NCBI GenBank assembly: GCA_017461475.1
Contig: JAFTXX010000014.1
Span: 1 to 64,000, forward strand
DNA length: 64,000 bases
Direction: 5' to 3'
From: Clostridia bacterium
Lineage (GTDB): Bacteria > Bacillota > Clostridia > Oscillospirales > CAG-272
The notes beneath the pieces were generated by a model. It was not told where the DNA came from, did not search any database, and saw only the letters and a list, made by a program, of their open reading frames with translations. The stretch's first letter is position 1; each line of letters starts with the position of its first letter. Positions 27,064-36,109 of this stretch are shown one piece after another. The translations under genes and the position numbers were made by a program.

Positions 27064-27505
27064 AGAGAGCTATCTGCGAGAAGCGGCGGCTGAGTATGAG
27101 AAAAGGCTCGGAGCGTTTTGCAAAATACAGATAGTTCAGCTCAAGGAAGAAAAGCTTTCGGATAACCCGAGTGAGGGCGAGATAAGACAGACACTCGACA
27201 AAGAGGCGCAAAAAATAATAGCGGAGATCCCCCCGAGAGCCTATAAGATAGCTATGTGCGTCGAGGGAAAACAGCTCTCCTCGGAGGAGCTTGCCGATAA
27301 GCTCTCGGAAATATCCGAAAGATACGGAGACGTCTGCTTTATAATAGGTAGCTCGCACGGACTCTCGGATAGCGTCAAGAACGCCTGCGATATGAAGCTC
27401 TCGGTGTCAAAGCTGACCTTTCCGCATCAGTTGATGAGAGTGCTGCTGCTCGAAGCCGTGTACAGAGGATTTAATATAATGAAAGGCACAAAATACCATA
27501 AATAA
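27026..27505 (+). CDS. rlmH: 23S rRNA pseudouridine-1915 N3-methyltransferase RlmH
   Basis: 159 residues, the usual RlmH length. SPOUT-fold hallmarks: GTLKESYLREAAAEYEKRL, CVEGKQLSSEELA, FIIGSSHGLSD (SAM-binding knot), and the C-terminal LTFPHQLMRVLLLEAVYRG...KGTKYHK. It methylates pseudouridine 1915 in helix 69 of 23S rRNA. The ATG at 27026 is chosen by the AAGGAGGAA SD and family N terminus; it overlaps walJ by 38 nt. Confidence 0.95.
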   Translation: MIGVKFITLGTLKESYLREAAAEYEKRLGAFCKIQIVQLKEEKLSDNPSEGEIRQTLDKEAQKIIAEIPPRAYKIAMCVEGKQLSSEELADKLSEISERYGDVCFIIGSSHGLSDSVKNACDMKLSVSKLTFPHQLMRVLLLEAVYRGFNIMKGTKYHK

Positions 27506-27588
27506 GTGAAAAAATAACTATTTTTGACCTTGCAAAAAAGTCCGATTTTGTAAAATACGGAAAAATCGAAAAACATTAAAAAAAACTA

Positions 27589-27617
27589 TTGCCGATTTTT
27601 AAATATTGTGATAGAAT
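27589..27617 (+). promoter_or_regulatory. Promoter of the guaA gene
   Basis: TTGCCG and TAGAAT with a 17-bp spacer, 66 nt before the ATG. No purine riboswitch fold was recognised in the short leader. Confidence 0.55.
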
Positions 27618-27682
27618 AATTAGTATAAAAGTACACCCGAAACACCAAAATTTATATGTACGGAATATACGGAGGAAATTTT

Positions 27683-28684
27683 ATGGATAACAATAAACGT
27701 CCCGAAACAATGGAGCGTATAACCACAAAGGCGCTTGCAGACGCGTTTATAGACGAGCAGGTTGCAAAGGTACGCGAGCAGGTAGGAGACAAAAAGGTAT
27801 TGCTGGCTCTCTCTGGCGGCGTTGACTCTTCTGTGGTAGCGGCGCTTCTTATAAAGGCTATCGGTAAGCAGCTCGTCTGTGTGCACGTTAATCACGGACT
27901 TATGCGTAAGAATGAGTCTGAAAATGTTATCGAGGTGTTCAAAGGTCAGCTTGACGCAAACCTGATCTACGTGGACGCCACCGACCGTTTCCTTAATCTT
28001 TTGGCAGGGGTATCCGATCCCGAGAGCAAGAGAAAGATAATCGGTAAGGAATTTATAGAGGTGTTTGCCGACGAGGCAAGAAAGCTTGCGGGCGTGGACT
28101 TTCTCGCACAGGGAACTATATATCCCGATATTCTCGAGAGCATCAAGCAGGCAGAGGGTAAGAAGGCAGTCAAGTCTCACCATAACGTGGGAGGACTTCC
28201 CGAGGATCTCAAGTTTGAGCTTGTAGAGCCTATCAAGCTGCTGTTTAAGGATGAGGTGCGAGTTGTCGGTGAGGCGCTCGGACTTCCCCATAAGATGGTT
28301 TACCGTCAGCCTTTCCCCGGTCCCGGACTCGGAGTGCGTTGCTTGGGAGCTATCACACGCGACAGACTTCACGCGCTTCGTGAGGCAGATGCAATTCTTC
28401 GCGATGAGTTTGATAAAAACGGACTTGCTGAGAAGGTATGGCAGTATTTCGTTGTAGTGCCCGATATGAAGAGCGTGGGTGTTAAGGACGATAGCCGCTA
28501 TGAGGGCTGGCCCGCGATCATCAGAGCCGTAAATACGAAGGACGCTATGACAGCTACCATCGAGGAGATCCCCTATTCCGTGCTTCACACGATTACTAAT
28601 AGAATAACCTCCGAGGTAGAGGGCATCAATAGAGTTCTGCTCGACCTGACGCCTAAGCCTACGGGCACGATAGAGTGGGAATAA
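27683..28684 (+). CDS. guaA: GMP synthetase, ATP-pyrophosphatase subunit (no glutaminase domain)
   Basis: 333 residues covering only the ATP-PPase and dimerisation domains of GuaA: PP-loop LALSGGVDSSVVAALL, HVNHGLMRKNE, LAQGTIYPDILES, HHNVGGLPEDLKFELVEP, RQPFPGPGLGVRCLG and the C-terminal SVLHTITNRI...PKPTGTIEWE. It aminates XMP to GMP. The class I glutaminase domain that precedes this in one-piece GuaA is absent, and no glutaminase gene is adjacent, so the enzyme must use ammonia or a separate subunit elsewhere. ATG chosen by GGAGG 7 nt upstream. Confidence 0.92.
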   Translation: MDNNKRPETMERITTKALADAFIDEQVAKVREQVGDKKVLLALSGGVDSSVVAALLIKAIGKQLVCVHVNHGLMRKNESENVIEVFKGQLDANLIYVDATDRFLNLLAGVSDPESKRKIIGKEFIEVFADEARKLAGVDFLAQGTIYPDILESIKQAEGKKAVKSHHNVGGLPEDLKFELVEPIKLLFKDEVRVVGEALGLPHKMVYRQPFPGPGLGVRCLGAITRDRLHALREADAILRDEFDKNGLAEKVWQYFVVVPDMKSVGVKDDSRYEGWPAIIRAVNTKDAMTATIEEIPYSVLHTITNRITSEVEGINRVLLDLTPKPTGTIEWE

Positions 28685-28692
28685 GATAATAT

Positions 28693-28730
28693 AAGGACAT
28701 CACAAAGGTTTTTGCCTTTGCGGTGTCCTT
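28693..28730 (+). terminator. Terminator of guaA
   Basis: Stem AAGGACAtCACAAAGG with its partner CCTTTGcGGTGTCCTT, then GTTTTTT. Confidence 0.85.
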
Positions 28731-28750
28731 GTTTTTTGCAAAATTATTTT

Positions 28751-28814
28751 GTCAAATATACTTGACAACTGGTGTTGCTTATGATATAATCATCGCTGTC
28801 AAATATATTTGACA
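28751..28814 (+). promoter_or_regulatory. Autoregulated promoter with two palindromic operators
   Basis: TTGACA (28762-28767) and TATAAT (28785-28790) with a 17-bp spacer. One operator, GTCAAATATACTTGAC, overlaps the -35 box; a second, perfect 18-bp palindrome TGTCAAATATATTTGACA (28797-28814), covers the start region. The XRE gene begins 10 nt downstream, so it most likely represses itself. Confidence 0.85.
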
Positions 28815-28824
28815 GGAGGGCTTA

Positions 28825-29016
28825 ATGAACGAAAAGATGAAGCAAGCGCGAATTGAGAAAAATTTATCTCAAACCGATCTTGCAAAGAAAATCGGAGTTT
28901 CACGGCAGACGATCAATATGATCGAAAACGGGGGATATAATCCAACCATAGAATTGTGCATTCGTATATGCAAAGAGCTTGGCGTTACGCTCAATGATTT
29001 ATTTTGGAGGGAATGA
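28825..29016 (+). CDS. XRE-family (Cro/CI-type) regulator
   Basis: 63 residues, a bare helix-turn-helix: MKQARIEKNLSQTDLAKKIG, recognition helix VSRQTINMIENG, and NPTIELCIRICKELGVTLNDLF. Short regulators like this are usually paired with a membrane protein gene; here a broken one begins 1 nt after the stop. The twin palindromes in its promoter are the presumed binding sites. SD GGAGG 6 nt before the ATG. Confidence 0.88.
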   Translation: MNEKMKQARIEKNLSQTDLAKKIGVSRQTINMIENGGYNPTIELCIRICKELGVTLNDLFWRE

Positions 29017-29017
29017 A

Positions 29018-30400
29018 ATGTTTTACGATGAAAGAATTGAAAAGGTGAGGGGAAAAATAACAAAAAGAGCTATTTTGATAGCTTTTGTTGTCACATTTGT
29101 GCTTGCATAAATTCACTGTGCGAATTTATTGAGAAACGCACCGGATGTCAAGTATTATTGGTTTGCGCTTCCCGACATAGCTATTTATTTTAGCACGATC
29201 ATAGTTTTGATCATCGGACTTATTCGCCATATTATATATCGCAAGGACGAGCGAACCGAATTAGAGCAAGGTCGTTTTTACAGCAAAGCCGCTTCGGCGC
29301 TGATAAAAATAGCCTTAGGCGCTTTTGCGTTTGTTATGCCCATAGCATTATACATAGGCAGTACGACATTTGATTTTGCAGACGGTGGCTTTGATGACGT
29401 TATTTATATATTGCTTTTCATTGTTGGAATATATGTAGTTTACAGTTTCAGAAAGAATGATATTTATTTCAACTATTCCATTATGGATAGCGGCCGTTAT
29501 TATAAAGGCGTTTTTAAAAATATAGGCAAGCTCTCACTTTATGCTTTAGGATTTCTTTGCGTATCTGTCGCCTCTTTTGTTGGAGTGGTAATAATAAAAG
29601 CTCCGGGCTCGGCTCTTGCCCTCAGAATTTTTTTACAAACCGTGGTATATTATATCGGCGCTTTAATAGAAACCGCGCTTCTGTATCTCCTTTATTCCTT
29701 CCTTGAAAAAAACAGCTACAATAACGAAAATTCAATATCCCAGTCCACCATCATATCATTGGGTATTACGATATTCATATATGCCGTTTATACTGCGAGC
29801 GTGATATTTGTAGACGCTCAGCCTATATCGCAGACAAGTGCAATGCAGATCGTTTCTATAATATCTACGCTTGACACCTATATCAAATTCGCGCTTCTTA
29901 TTTTCCTTACCTATTTCGGATATGAATATCAAAGAGTACGTAAAAACAAGCTTCTTTCAGCCGCTTGTATTACTATACTTTTGAGTGAAACGCTGTCGGT
30001 ATTTATAGGTCAGATCTCAAGTAGCCTGATATTCGTATTTATGCCTGAAATACTGAGTAAAGACGCATACATCATCAATGAGATCCTTTCTGCAATAAGC
30101 GTATCCATTGGCGATGCTTCAACTCTTGCAAATGTCGTGGGATTTGTGCTTATCATTTTTGCACTTGCGAAAGATAAGCTTATTCATAAGGCTCATCGCT
30201 TTGCAATAGGCGCTTTCGTCATCTTCAGCGGCGTTGAACTCTTTTTGCGTACACAGGTAGATGTCTTGTCCGTCAATATCTATCATTTTCTAGTGGAAAT
30301 AGCCGTGCTTTGCTATTTTGCCATGCTTGTAGCTTGTGTAGCTAAGAGGATAAAAAAGAATTACGGTAAAGTTACTTGTTTTATTACAAATCTCTTGTAA
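29018..30400 (+). pseudogene. Multi-pass membrane protein gene interrupted by an in-frame stop
   Basis: An ATG with its own SD (GGAGGGAATGAA) opens a frame MFYDERIEKVRGKITKRAIL that ends at TAA (29108-29110) after 30 codons. The same frame then continues uninterrupted for more than 420 codons without a good new start (a TTG at 29129 has no SD). The N-terminal piece has the basic-then-hydrophobic look of the membrane partners of small XRE regulators; the rest has about ten membrane helices. The simplest reading is a single gene with a nonsense mutation. Translation restart at TTG is possible but would lose the first helix. Confidence 0.7.
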
Positions 30401-30417
30401 TTTTTCTGTTTTTATGG

Positions 30418-30508
30418 TATAATATGTCGAATGGTAAAATGATATTCTATAGATAGTATCCACGATACCAAGACCTTTGTGGCTTGAAATCAAAGTATTT
30501 CAAGCCAC
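30418..30508 (+). promoter_or_regulatory. Leader of the purine permease gene with promoter and stem-loop
   Basis: A -10 TATAAT (30418-30423) with TTGTAA 17 bp upstream overlaps the stop codon of the previous gene. About 56 nt downstream lies a 12-bp hairpin GTGGCTTGAAAT/ATTTCAAGCCAC (30479-30508) followed by CTTTTGC. The permease ATG is 78 nt further. It could terminate read-through or act as an attenuator; no known purine riboswitch core was recognised. Confidence 0.5.
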
Positions 30509-30586
30509 CTTTTGCAAAATATTCCAATGAAGAACTTTTGCAAAAAATGAGACAAAACAAACCGACTAATCGAAGGAGATCAGTAA

Positions 30587-31996
30587 ATGGAACGCTTTTT
30601 TAAGCTCAAAGAACGAAACACCACGGTCAAGACCGAATTTATTGCGGGAATGACGACCTTTTTTGCCATGGTCTACATATTGATGGTAAATGCAAATATG
30701 TTTGCAGATCCGTTTGGAGACGGTTCAAATCCGTTGGGCGTTTCATACGGCGCTATCTACATAGCTACGGCTATATCTGCGGTAGTCGGTACTATCCTTG
30801 CAGGTCTGCTTGCAAATCTGCCCTTGGCGCAGGCGAGTGGTATGGGGCTGAATGCTTTCTTTGTATATACCGTGTGCATCGGCTTTGGGCTCTCCTACGC
30901 GAACGCGTTGGTTCTTATCCTTATCGAAGGTCTTGTTTTTATTTTCCTTACGGTAACAGGACTGAGAAAAAAGATATTTGATTCCTTGCCCGATGCCGTC
31001 AGAAAGGCTATTCCTTCGGGAATAGGTCTGTTTATAACCTTCCTCGGTTTGCAGAATGCGGGCATCGTCGTGTCGGACAGCTCGACTTGCGTGGATCTTG
31101 CGTCCTTCAATCTCCTTAACCGTAGCTGGGGCGACATAATGCCTATGATCGTGACATTTTTTACGTTTCTTGCAATCGTGATAATGAGCCACAAAAAGGT
31201 TAAAGGCGCTGTATTTATCGGAATTTTAGGCGGTATGGGGCTTTATTATCTTTTGGGATTTACGGTGAGTGGCTTTTATGAGCAGATGAATATTCAGCTT
31301 GTAAGCCCGTTTGAGGCTTTCGGAGAGTTCTTTGATCAATCGCTCTTTAAGGTCTTTACCGATGGCTTTGATTTTTCAGCATATACAAAGGTGCACGGAA
31401 GCGCCAATCTGATACTGACGATCGTTACTACCGCGCTTGCGTTTTGTATGGTCGATATGTTTGATACATTGGGCACGCTCTATGCCGCTTGCGAAAGGGC
31501 GGGACTTATGGACAAGAACGGCGAGCCTCTCAATATGAGCAAGGGAATGCTTTCCGACGCTATCGCCACGACAGTAGGTGCGATATGCGGAACGTCAACT
31601 GTCACCACCTTTAGTGAGGTGAATGCGGGCGTCGCCGCGGGAGGACGAACGGGACTTACCTCTGTGTTCTGCGGAATTTTATTCTTTGTAGCGATGTTTC
31701 TCAGCCCGATAGCTCAGCTTATCCCGAGCTGCGCAACTGCCGCTGCTCTGATCTACGTCGGACTTCTGATGATCTCGGCTGTTACAAACATTGAATGGAA
31801 TAATTTCAAGATCGCTGTTCCTGCATTTTTAACTATGGTTATAATGCCGCTTACGTATAACATATCGTACGGCATAGCATTCGGTCTTTTGTCTTATATC
31901 GTTATCAGCGTATTCTGCGGCGACTTCAAGAAGATCAAGATAAGCTCATGGGTAATAGCATTCCTGTTTATCGCAATGCTCCTTTTGACACATTGA
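30587..31996 (+). CDS. pbuG: NCS2-family purine permease (AzgA/PbuG type)
   Basis: 469 residues with about 12-14 membrane segments. Begins FKLKERNTTVKTEFIAGMTTFFAMVYIL, the AzgA-like signature; further typical stretches are QASGMGLNAFFVYTV, DMFDTLGTLYA, GTSTVTTFSEVNAGVAAGGRTG and PLTYNISYGIAFG. Members import guanine, hypoxanthine or adenine by proton symport. Nearby guaA supports a purine-salvage role, but they are separately transcribed. SD CGAAGGAGA 7 nt upstream. Confidence 0.92.
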   Translation: MERFFKLKERNTTVKTEFIAGMTTFFAMVYILMVNANMFADPFGDGSNPLGVSYGAIYIATAISAVVGTILAGLLANLPLAQASGMGLNAFFVYTVCIGFGLSYANALVLILIEGLVFIFLTVTGLRKKIFDSLPDAVRKAIPSGIGLFITFLGLQNAGIVVSDSSTCVDLASFNLLNRSWGDIMPMIVTFFTFLAIVIMSHKKVKGAVFIGILGGMGLYYLLGFTVSGFYEQMNIQLVSPFEAFGEFFDQSLFKVFTDGFDFSAYTKVHGSANLILTIVTTALAFCMVDMFDTLGTLYAACERAGLMDKNGEPLNMSKGMLSDAIATTVGAICGTSTVTTFSEVNAGVAAGGRTGLTSVFCGILFFVAMFLSPIAQLIPSCATAAALIYVGLLMISAVTNIEWNNFKIAVPAFLTMVIMPLTYNISYGIAFGLLSYIVISVFCGDFKKIKISSWVIAFLFIAMLLLTH

Positions 31997-32086
31997 CACT
32001 TTATAGATGTTTGAAAAATAATTGCACATATAAAGTAAATTATCAATGTTTTTGATTGAAATCAAAGTAATATACGGAGGTTCCAA

Positions 32087-32596
32087 ATGATCAAGGATTA
32101 CAATCTGTTTATAAAAAACGCGAGACAAATAACGAGCAGAAATTTTGATTTATTTGCATTCTCCAACGGACTTGAAATACGGATTCTTCCGCTTGACGAC
32201 GCCATTTCACACTCGGGATTTTTGCCGTTTAACCTAAGAGCAACGTTTATCGACGGACTTATTGGCGGTGATTCCTTTATGTCGGGGTTTGAGATTTATT
32301 TCAATAGGTTTGAGCCCGATCTTCATGACGATTCGGTAGGCAAGCTCGCAAGCGGCTCTGAGTATGAGGTTATGATAGCCATTGACGGGACAGACTCCTT
32401 TCAAGAGCTTCTTGGGTTGGTCTATTCGGCGTTTCTGTGCAAATACTGTAACGGAATTATGTACGATCCGCAATCGGATAAGAGCTATACGACACTTGAT
32501 GAGATCGAAAAGCTGATAGCTTTCGAAAAGAACAGACTTGCCCTCCTTGCAAAAAATGAAAAGCTGAACGTCCATAACTTTGAGGGATGGAAGTAA
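32087..32596 (+). CDS. Hypothetical cytoplasmic protein
   Basis: 169 residues, no signal peptide or membrane segment, and mixed alpha/beta composition with a cluster LPLDDAISHSGFLPFNLRATFIDG and a single CKYC motif. GGAGGTTCCAAATG gives a confident start. I do not recognise the family. It stands alone between the permease and the restriction-modification cassette and ends before a terminator, so it may be a cargo gene. Confidence 0.65.
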   Translation: MIKDYNLFIKNARQITSRNFDLFAFSNGLEIRILPLDDAISHSGFLPFNLRATFIDGLIGGDSFMSGFEIYFNRFEPDLHDDSVGKLASGSEYEVMIAIDGTDSFQELLGLVYSAFLCKYCNGIMYDPQSDKSYTTLDEIEKLIAFEKNRLALLAKNEKLNVHNFEGWK

Positions 32597-32672
32597 TACA
32601 ATACGCTTAACCGAGATATTTGCATATTTTTCAACGGCGGATTTTTTTAATTTTCGAGTCCATTCCGAAATA

Positions 32673-32704
32673 AAGTCTATCTCAGATGAGAGGTAGACTT
32701 TTTT
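32673..32704 (+). terminator. Terminator after the hypothetical gene
   Basis: Stem AAGTCTATCTC with GAGGTAGACTT (one G-U), short loop, then TTTTTT. Confidence 0.8.
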
Positions 32705-32755
32705 ACTGTTTTTTCCCATTTTACCGCAGTTTAAAATATTTGTTTCATTAATTAC

Positions 32756-32784
32756 TTGAAATTAATTATAAAAAATAGTATAAT
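32756..32784 (+). promoter_or_regulatory. Sigma-A promoter of the methyltransferase gene
   Basis: TTGAAA and TATAAT with a 17-bp spacer; the first ATG after it (32796) lies near the transcription start. Confidence 0.8.
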
Positions 32785-32813
32785 ATAGTTACTATATGTA
32801 TGATGAGGTTTTT

Positions 32814-34991
32814 ATGTATATATCCGTTTCCAATGCAGCAGAAAAGTTTAATATCTCTAAAAGAAGACTTCAGACTCTGTGCGAACAAGGGAGAATTGAT
32901 GGCGCAATTATGGACAGAGGAGAATGGCTTATTCCCGATACTGCGGATAAACCTACAGACATGAGAAAAAAAAGCAGTATTTCGTACAGTCAATTTTCAT
33001 TACTTGATGAATTGACTGAAAACGGAGCTGACCTATTGACTTTGGAACAAGTTTGTGAGCTATTGTCTGTTTCAAACGCTACGGTAAAAAATTGGATCAG
33101 ACTCGGAAAATTGCACCCCGAAGCTGACGGTAAAACATTCAATAAAAAATATGTAAAGGATCTTCTTGCAGAAATAAAAAGCGGAAAAGACAGCCGTTTA
33201 AAAAGCCGCCGTAACAAAAACGGGATAAGTGGAAAGGTGCTGTATAAGGATTACATTAAAAACGAAAACAACCGTGAAGTCGTCGAAAGAATTCTGAATT
33301 ATTGGGAATACATTTCAGAAGAAGAATTAAGAATAATAATTGCGCATTTTGCGATTCAACTATATTGCAAAAGCGGAGGAGAGATTTTCTCAAATGGTGA
33401 ACTATTTGAGAAAAACGTACCTGTTTCAAACAACGATGTGTTTAATGCATTGATTTATGATCTGATTGCAAAAGTTGATATGCAAAGCATAGATTTAACT
33501 AATATAAGAGCTATTTTTAATTATCGGGTAGAGTTCGTTCCGTCGGAAGATACATTAGGATTTATTTATATTTCTTTGCGTAATTTGAGTCAGCGCAAAC
33601 AGACAGGAGCCTATTACACGCCTGCAAAGATCGTGAATATGCTTATTGACGGCTTGAATAATTGTCTTGACTTTGAAGATAAAACAATATGTGATCCTTG
33701 TTGCGGAACTGGAAATTTTCTTATCGGACTTCTTGAAAACGGCGTTAGTCCAAATGCTCTGTATGGTCAAGATATAGATGAGATCAGTATTTTCATCACG
33801 CGTATAAATATGTTTTTACTTAACAATAATTTTTCAAAAGAACAGTTGGATTCTCACTTTATATGCGGAAATACATTGCAGAGTACATTTCCAACGACTT
33901 TTTCGGTGATATTGGGTAATCCGCCATGGGGGTATGATTTTACCAAGGAAGAAATTTCATACCTTGTAAATAACTATCGTTCCGCAAAGCCTAACGGCAT
34001 GGAATCATATAATCTGTTCATTGAAAAGGGATTATCGATGCTTGAACAAAACGGTTATATGGCATATGTATTACCCGAAGCTGTGCTGAGTGTGACATCT
34101 CACAGACAGGCAAGGGAATTGATCGTTGAAAATACCTCATTCAAATTTGTATCTTATTTGGGGAATGTTTTTTCGGGCGTTCAGTGTCCAGCGATTATTT
34201 TAGGATTAAAAAAAGACGCCCAGAGGCATACAAAGCAATGTCGCGTTATGTTTGAAAATAAAGAATTTACCATATGCGAGGACAGAAGCGTTGATGCGTC
34301 ACTGCTTTCGCTCAATATTAACGATGACGAATATGACTGTGTGAAATCGATAGCCAATATTCCGAATGGAAAGTTTCTTGCTGATAATGCCAAATTTGCT
34401 ATAGGTATCGTAACAGGTGATAATAAGAAATATGTAAAAGATGAAAAATCGGATGGATGGGAAACAGTTCTGAGGGGCAGTGATATTTACAGATATTCTA
34501 TAAAGGATTCATGTAACTATATACGGTTTTCTCCCAAGAATTTTCAACAGGTTGCACCGACAGAAATGTATCGTGCAGAAGAAAAATTGATTTACAGATT
34601 TATTTCTGACGTCCCTGTTTTTGCTTATGATGACAAACAGACTCTTTCGCTAAACAGTTGCAATATTTTAATTCCGCAAATTGAAGGAATGGATATTAAA
34701 TATGTGTTAGCCGTTTTGAATTCAAGTGTGGCAGCCTTTTTTATAACCAAAAAATTTAATTCTGTTAAACTGTTGAGGTCTCATATCGAAGCCCTACCTA
34801 TACCAACAGTAAGTGATGAGAAACAAAATGAGATCATTGAAAAAGTGGATATTATTTTGTCCTCGGATAAAAATGTTGAGGCTTTGTACGACGAGCTTGA
34901 TAAAGAAATTATAAGCTTATATAATTTGAGTTCTCACCAACAGGAAATCATATGTAATTCTTTAAGTAGAAAAAATTTGTTTTTACCATAA
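32814..34991 (+). CDS. Type II N6-adenine DNA methyltransferase with N-terminal helix-turn-helix domains
   Basis: 725 residues. Residues 1-45 look like a MerR/excisionase-type HTH (SVSNAAEKFNISKRRLQTLC), and about 75-125 carry a second one (LTLEQVCELLSVSNATVKNW). The methyltransferase has RKQTGAYYTPAKIV, the SAM motif ICDPCCGTGNFLIG and the catalytic NPPWGYDF. The C-terminal third resembles the TaqI-type specificity domain. It would methylate adenine in the site cut by the nuclease encoded convergently. The GATGAGG SD fits this ATG better than the upstream one. HTH fusion could allow self-regulation; that is inference. Confidence 0.88.
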   Translation: MYISVSNAAEKFNISKRRLQTLCEQGRIDGAIMDRGEWLIPDTADKPTDMRKKSSISYSQFSLLDELTENGADLLTLEQVCELLSVSNATVKNWIRLGKLHPEADGKTFNKKYVKDLLAEIKSGKDSRLKSRRNKNGISGKVLYKDYIKNENNREVVERILNYWEYISEEELRIIIAHFAIQLYCKSGGEIFSNGELFEKNVPVSNNDVFNALIYDLIAKVDMQSIDLTNIRAIFNYRVEFVPSEDTLGFIYISLRNLSQRKQTGAYYTPAKIVNMLIDGLNNCLDFEDKTICDPCCGTGNFLIGLLENGVSPNALYGQDIDEISIFITRINMFLLNNNFSKEQLDSHFICGNTLQSTFPTTFSVILGNPPWGYDFTKEEISYLVNNYRSAKPNGMESYNLFIEKGLSMLEQNGYMAYVLPEAVLSVTSHRQARELIVENTSFKFVSYLGNVFSGVQCPAIILGLKKDAQRHTKQCRVMFENKEFTICEDRSVDASLLSLNINDDEYDCVKSIANIPNGKFLADNAKFAIGIVTGDNKKYVKDEKSDGWETVLRGSDIYRYSIKDSCNYIRFSPKNFQQVAPTEMYRAEEKLIYRFISDVPVFAYDDKQTLSLNSCNILIPQIEGMDIKYVLAVLNSSVAAFFITKKFNSVKLLRSHIEALPIPTVSDEKQNEIIEKVDIILSSDKNVEALYDELDKEIISLYNLSSHQQEIICNSLSRKNLFLP

Positions 34992-34996
34992 ATTAA

Positions 34997-35030
34997 ATGC
35001 GGTATGGTGCTGCACAACGCCATACCGCAT
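34997..35030. terminator. Bidirectional terminator between methyltransferase and nuclease genes
   Basis: 11-bp stem ATGCGGTATGG/CCATACCGCAT between convergent genes; AAATTTTTTAATT follows on the plus strand and AT-rich sequence on the minus strand. Confidence 0.8.
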
Positions 35031-35037
35031 AAATTTT

Positions 35038-35775
35038 TTAATTAACACTGTCAGCCTTTTTCAAAACCGCTTTTAATATATCCGTCTCTTTAACAGCAAA
35101 GGGAGTTAATTCATCTTCTGTCATAAATATCTGTCCCTCAAAAATTTTCACTCCATTCACGCCTGTATTTTCATTTCGGTGTTGAGGGCTCATTTTATTG
35201 GTTCTTAACAATTCTTCACTTGTCAATACCCAATAAAGTAATTTATCCCGACACGTGCCGATCCAAATAAAGACATCACAGCATGAAGGCTTCAATTGCT
35301 GAAAATGGTATTTAAATCCTGAAGCCTTTGCCTCCGAATGTAAATAAGCTCTGCTTGTCAGGCTTCCTTTTCCTTTTTGGTCGTTGGCGCGCGAAGCCTT
35401 TACCTCTATTCGGATACCGTCGATCCAAAGATCAAATTCTCCGTCAAAATTCGGATAGACATCAGCCATAGTTTTTTTGGTGGCTTTAATAAACCGAGGA
35501 AAAAGAGAGCGAATATGTTGCTCGCCCCATGTTTGACCGTATGTACGCGGTGCCATATCAAATAACTCAAGATACCTATTACGCCTACAGTATCCAGTGT
35601 TTAGCTGTGAATATCTGTCAAACGATATTTCACCTATTGACAGGAAATATGCCAGCAAACTGCCTTCAACGCTAAAAGGGAATAATGCTCTCTCGTTTTT
35701 GATAGCTTCAATGACTTTCGGATCACCTTTTGTAGCTTTTAGCAAGTTGTTTAATTCAACCGTTAATTCCTTCAT
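35038..35775 (-). CDS. PD-(D/E)XK restriction endonuclease
   Basis: 245 residues. A likely catalytic centre is FDGEFDLWIDGIRIEVKASRA (PD-(D/E)XK type: D about 118, E and K in IEVKAS). The following KGSLTSRAYLHSEAKASGFKYHF and FIWIG segments complete the fold. As the convergent partner of an adenine methyltransferase, and overlapping a C-protein gene by 4 nt, it is the restriction enzyme of a type II system. Specificity cannot be read from the sequence. Confidence 0.85.
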   Translation of the reverse strand: MKELTVELNNLLKATKGDPKVIEAIKNERALFPFSVEGSLLAYFLSIGEISFDRYSQLNTGYCRRNRYLELFDMAPRTYGQTWGEQHIRSLFPRFIKATKKTMADVYPNFDGEFDLWIDGIRIEVKASRANDQKGKGSLTSRAYLHSEAKASGFKYHFQQLKPSCCDVFIWIGTCRDKLLYWVLTSEELLRTNKMSPQHRNENTGVNGVKIFEGQIFMTEDELTPFAVKETDILKAVLKKADSVN

Positions 35776-35990
35776 TTATCTCTGTCCTCCAAAAACAACT
35801 TATAAGTTTCAATTCCGAGTGCATCGGCAATCCTTTGAATATTTTCGAGTGATATACTACGGCGATAACATTCAATGGCACTGATATATGTACGGTGCAT
35901 ACCGCATTTATCTGCAAATGCTTCTTGAGAAAGTCCTGATGCTGTTCGATATTTTTTCAAATTACTTCCAAAAACTTTTACAATATCCAT
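35772..35990 (-). CDS. Controller (C) protein of the restriction-modification system
   Basis: 72 residues, XRE-type HTH: FGSNLKKYRTASGLSQEAFA, recognition helix MHRTYISAIECYRRSIS, IQRIADALGIETYKLFL. The RTYISAIE-R pattern is that of C.AhdI-like controller proteins. Translationally coupled to the nuclease. Two ATGs lie 6 nt apart; the second has GGAGG at 9 nt and is preferred, the first only 3 nt. It should delay nuclease expression by acting on its own promoter. Confidence 0.87.
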   Translation of the reverse strand: MDIVKVFGSNLKKYRTASGLSQEAFADKCGMHRTYISAIECYRRSISLENIQRIADALGIETYKLFLEDRDK

Positions 35991-36012
35991 GTCCATATAC
36001 CTCCACGCTAAA

Positions 36013-36053
36013 ATAATAACACAATGAATACAAAAAGTCTACATACAATAAGT
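36013..36053 (-). promoter_or_regulatory. C-protein promoter with direct-repeat C-box candidates
   Basis: On the minus strand TAGACT and TATTAT are spaced by 17 bp, 24 nt before the start. Two adjacent 15-bp copies, ACTTATTGTATGTAG and ACTTTTTGTATTCAT (11 of 15 identical), lie over and upstream of the weak -35 box, where C boxes sit. Confidence 0.55.
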
Positions 36054-36109
36054 ATCGTTGTTGTAAGCTCAAAATTTTTTAATTCCGCCGTAATTTTTTC
36101 GGAACCCTC

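Noticed and set aside
30424-30586. Classical purine riboswitch before the permease
   Set aside because: The conserved three-way-junction core and loop sequences of purine aptamers are not present.
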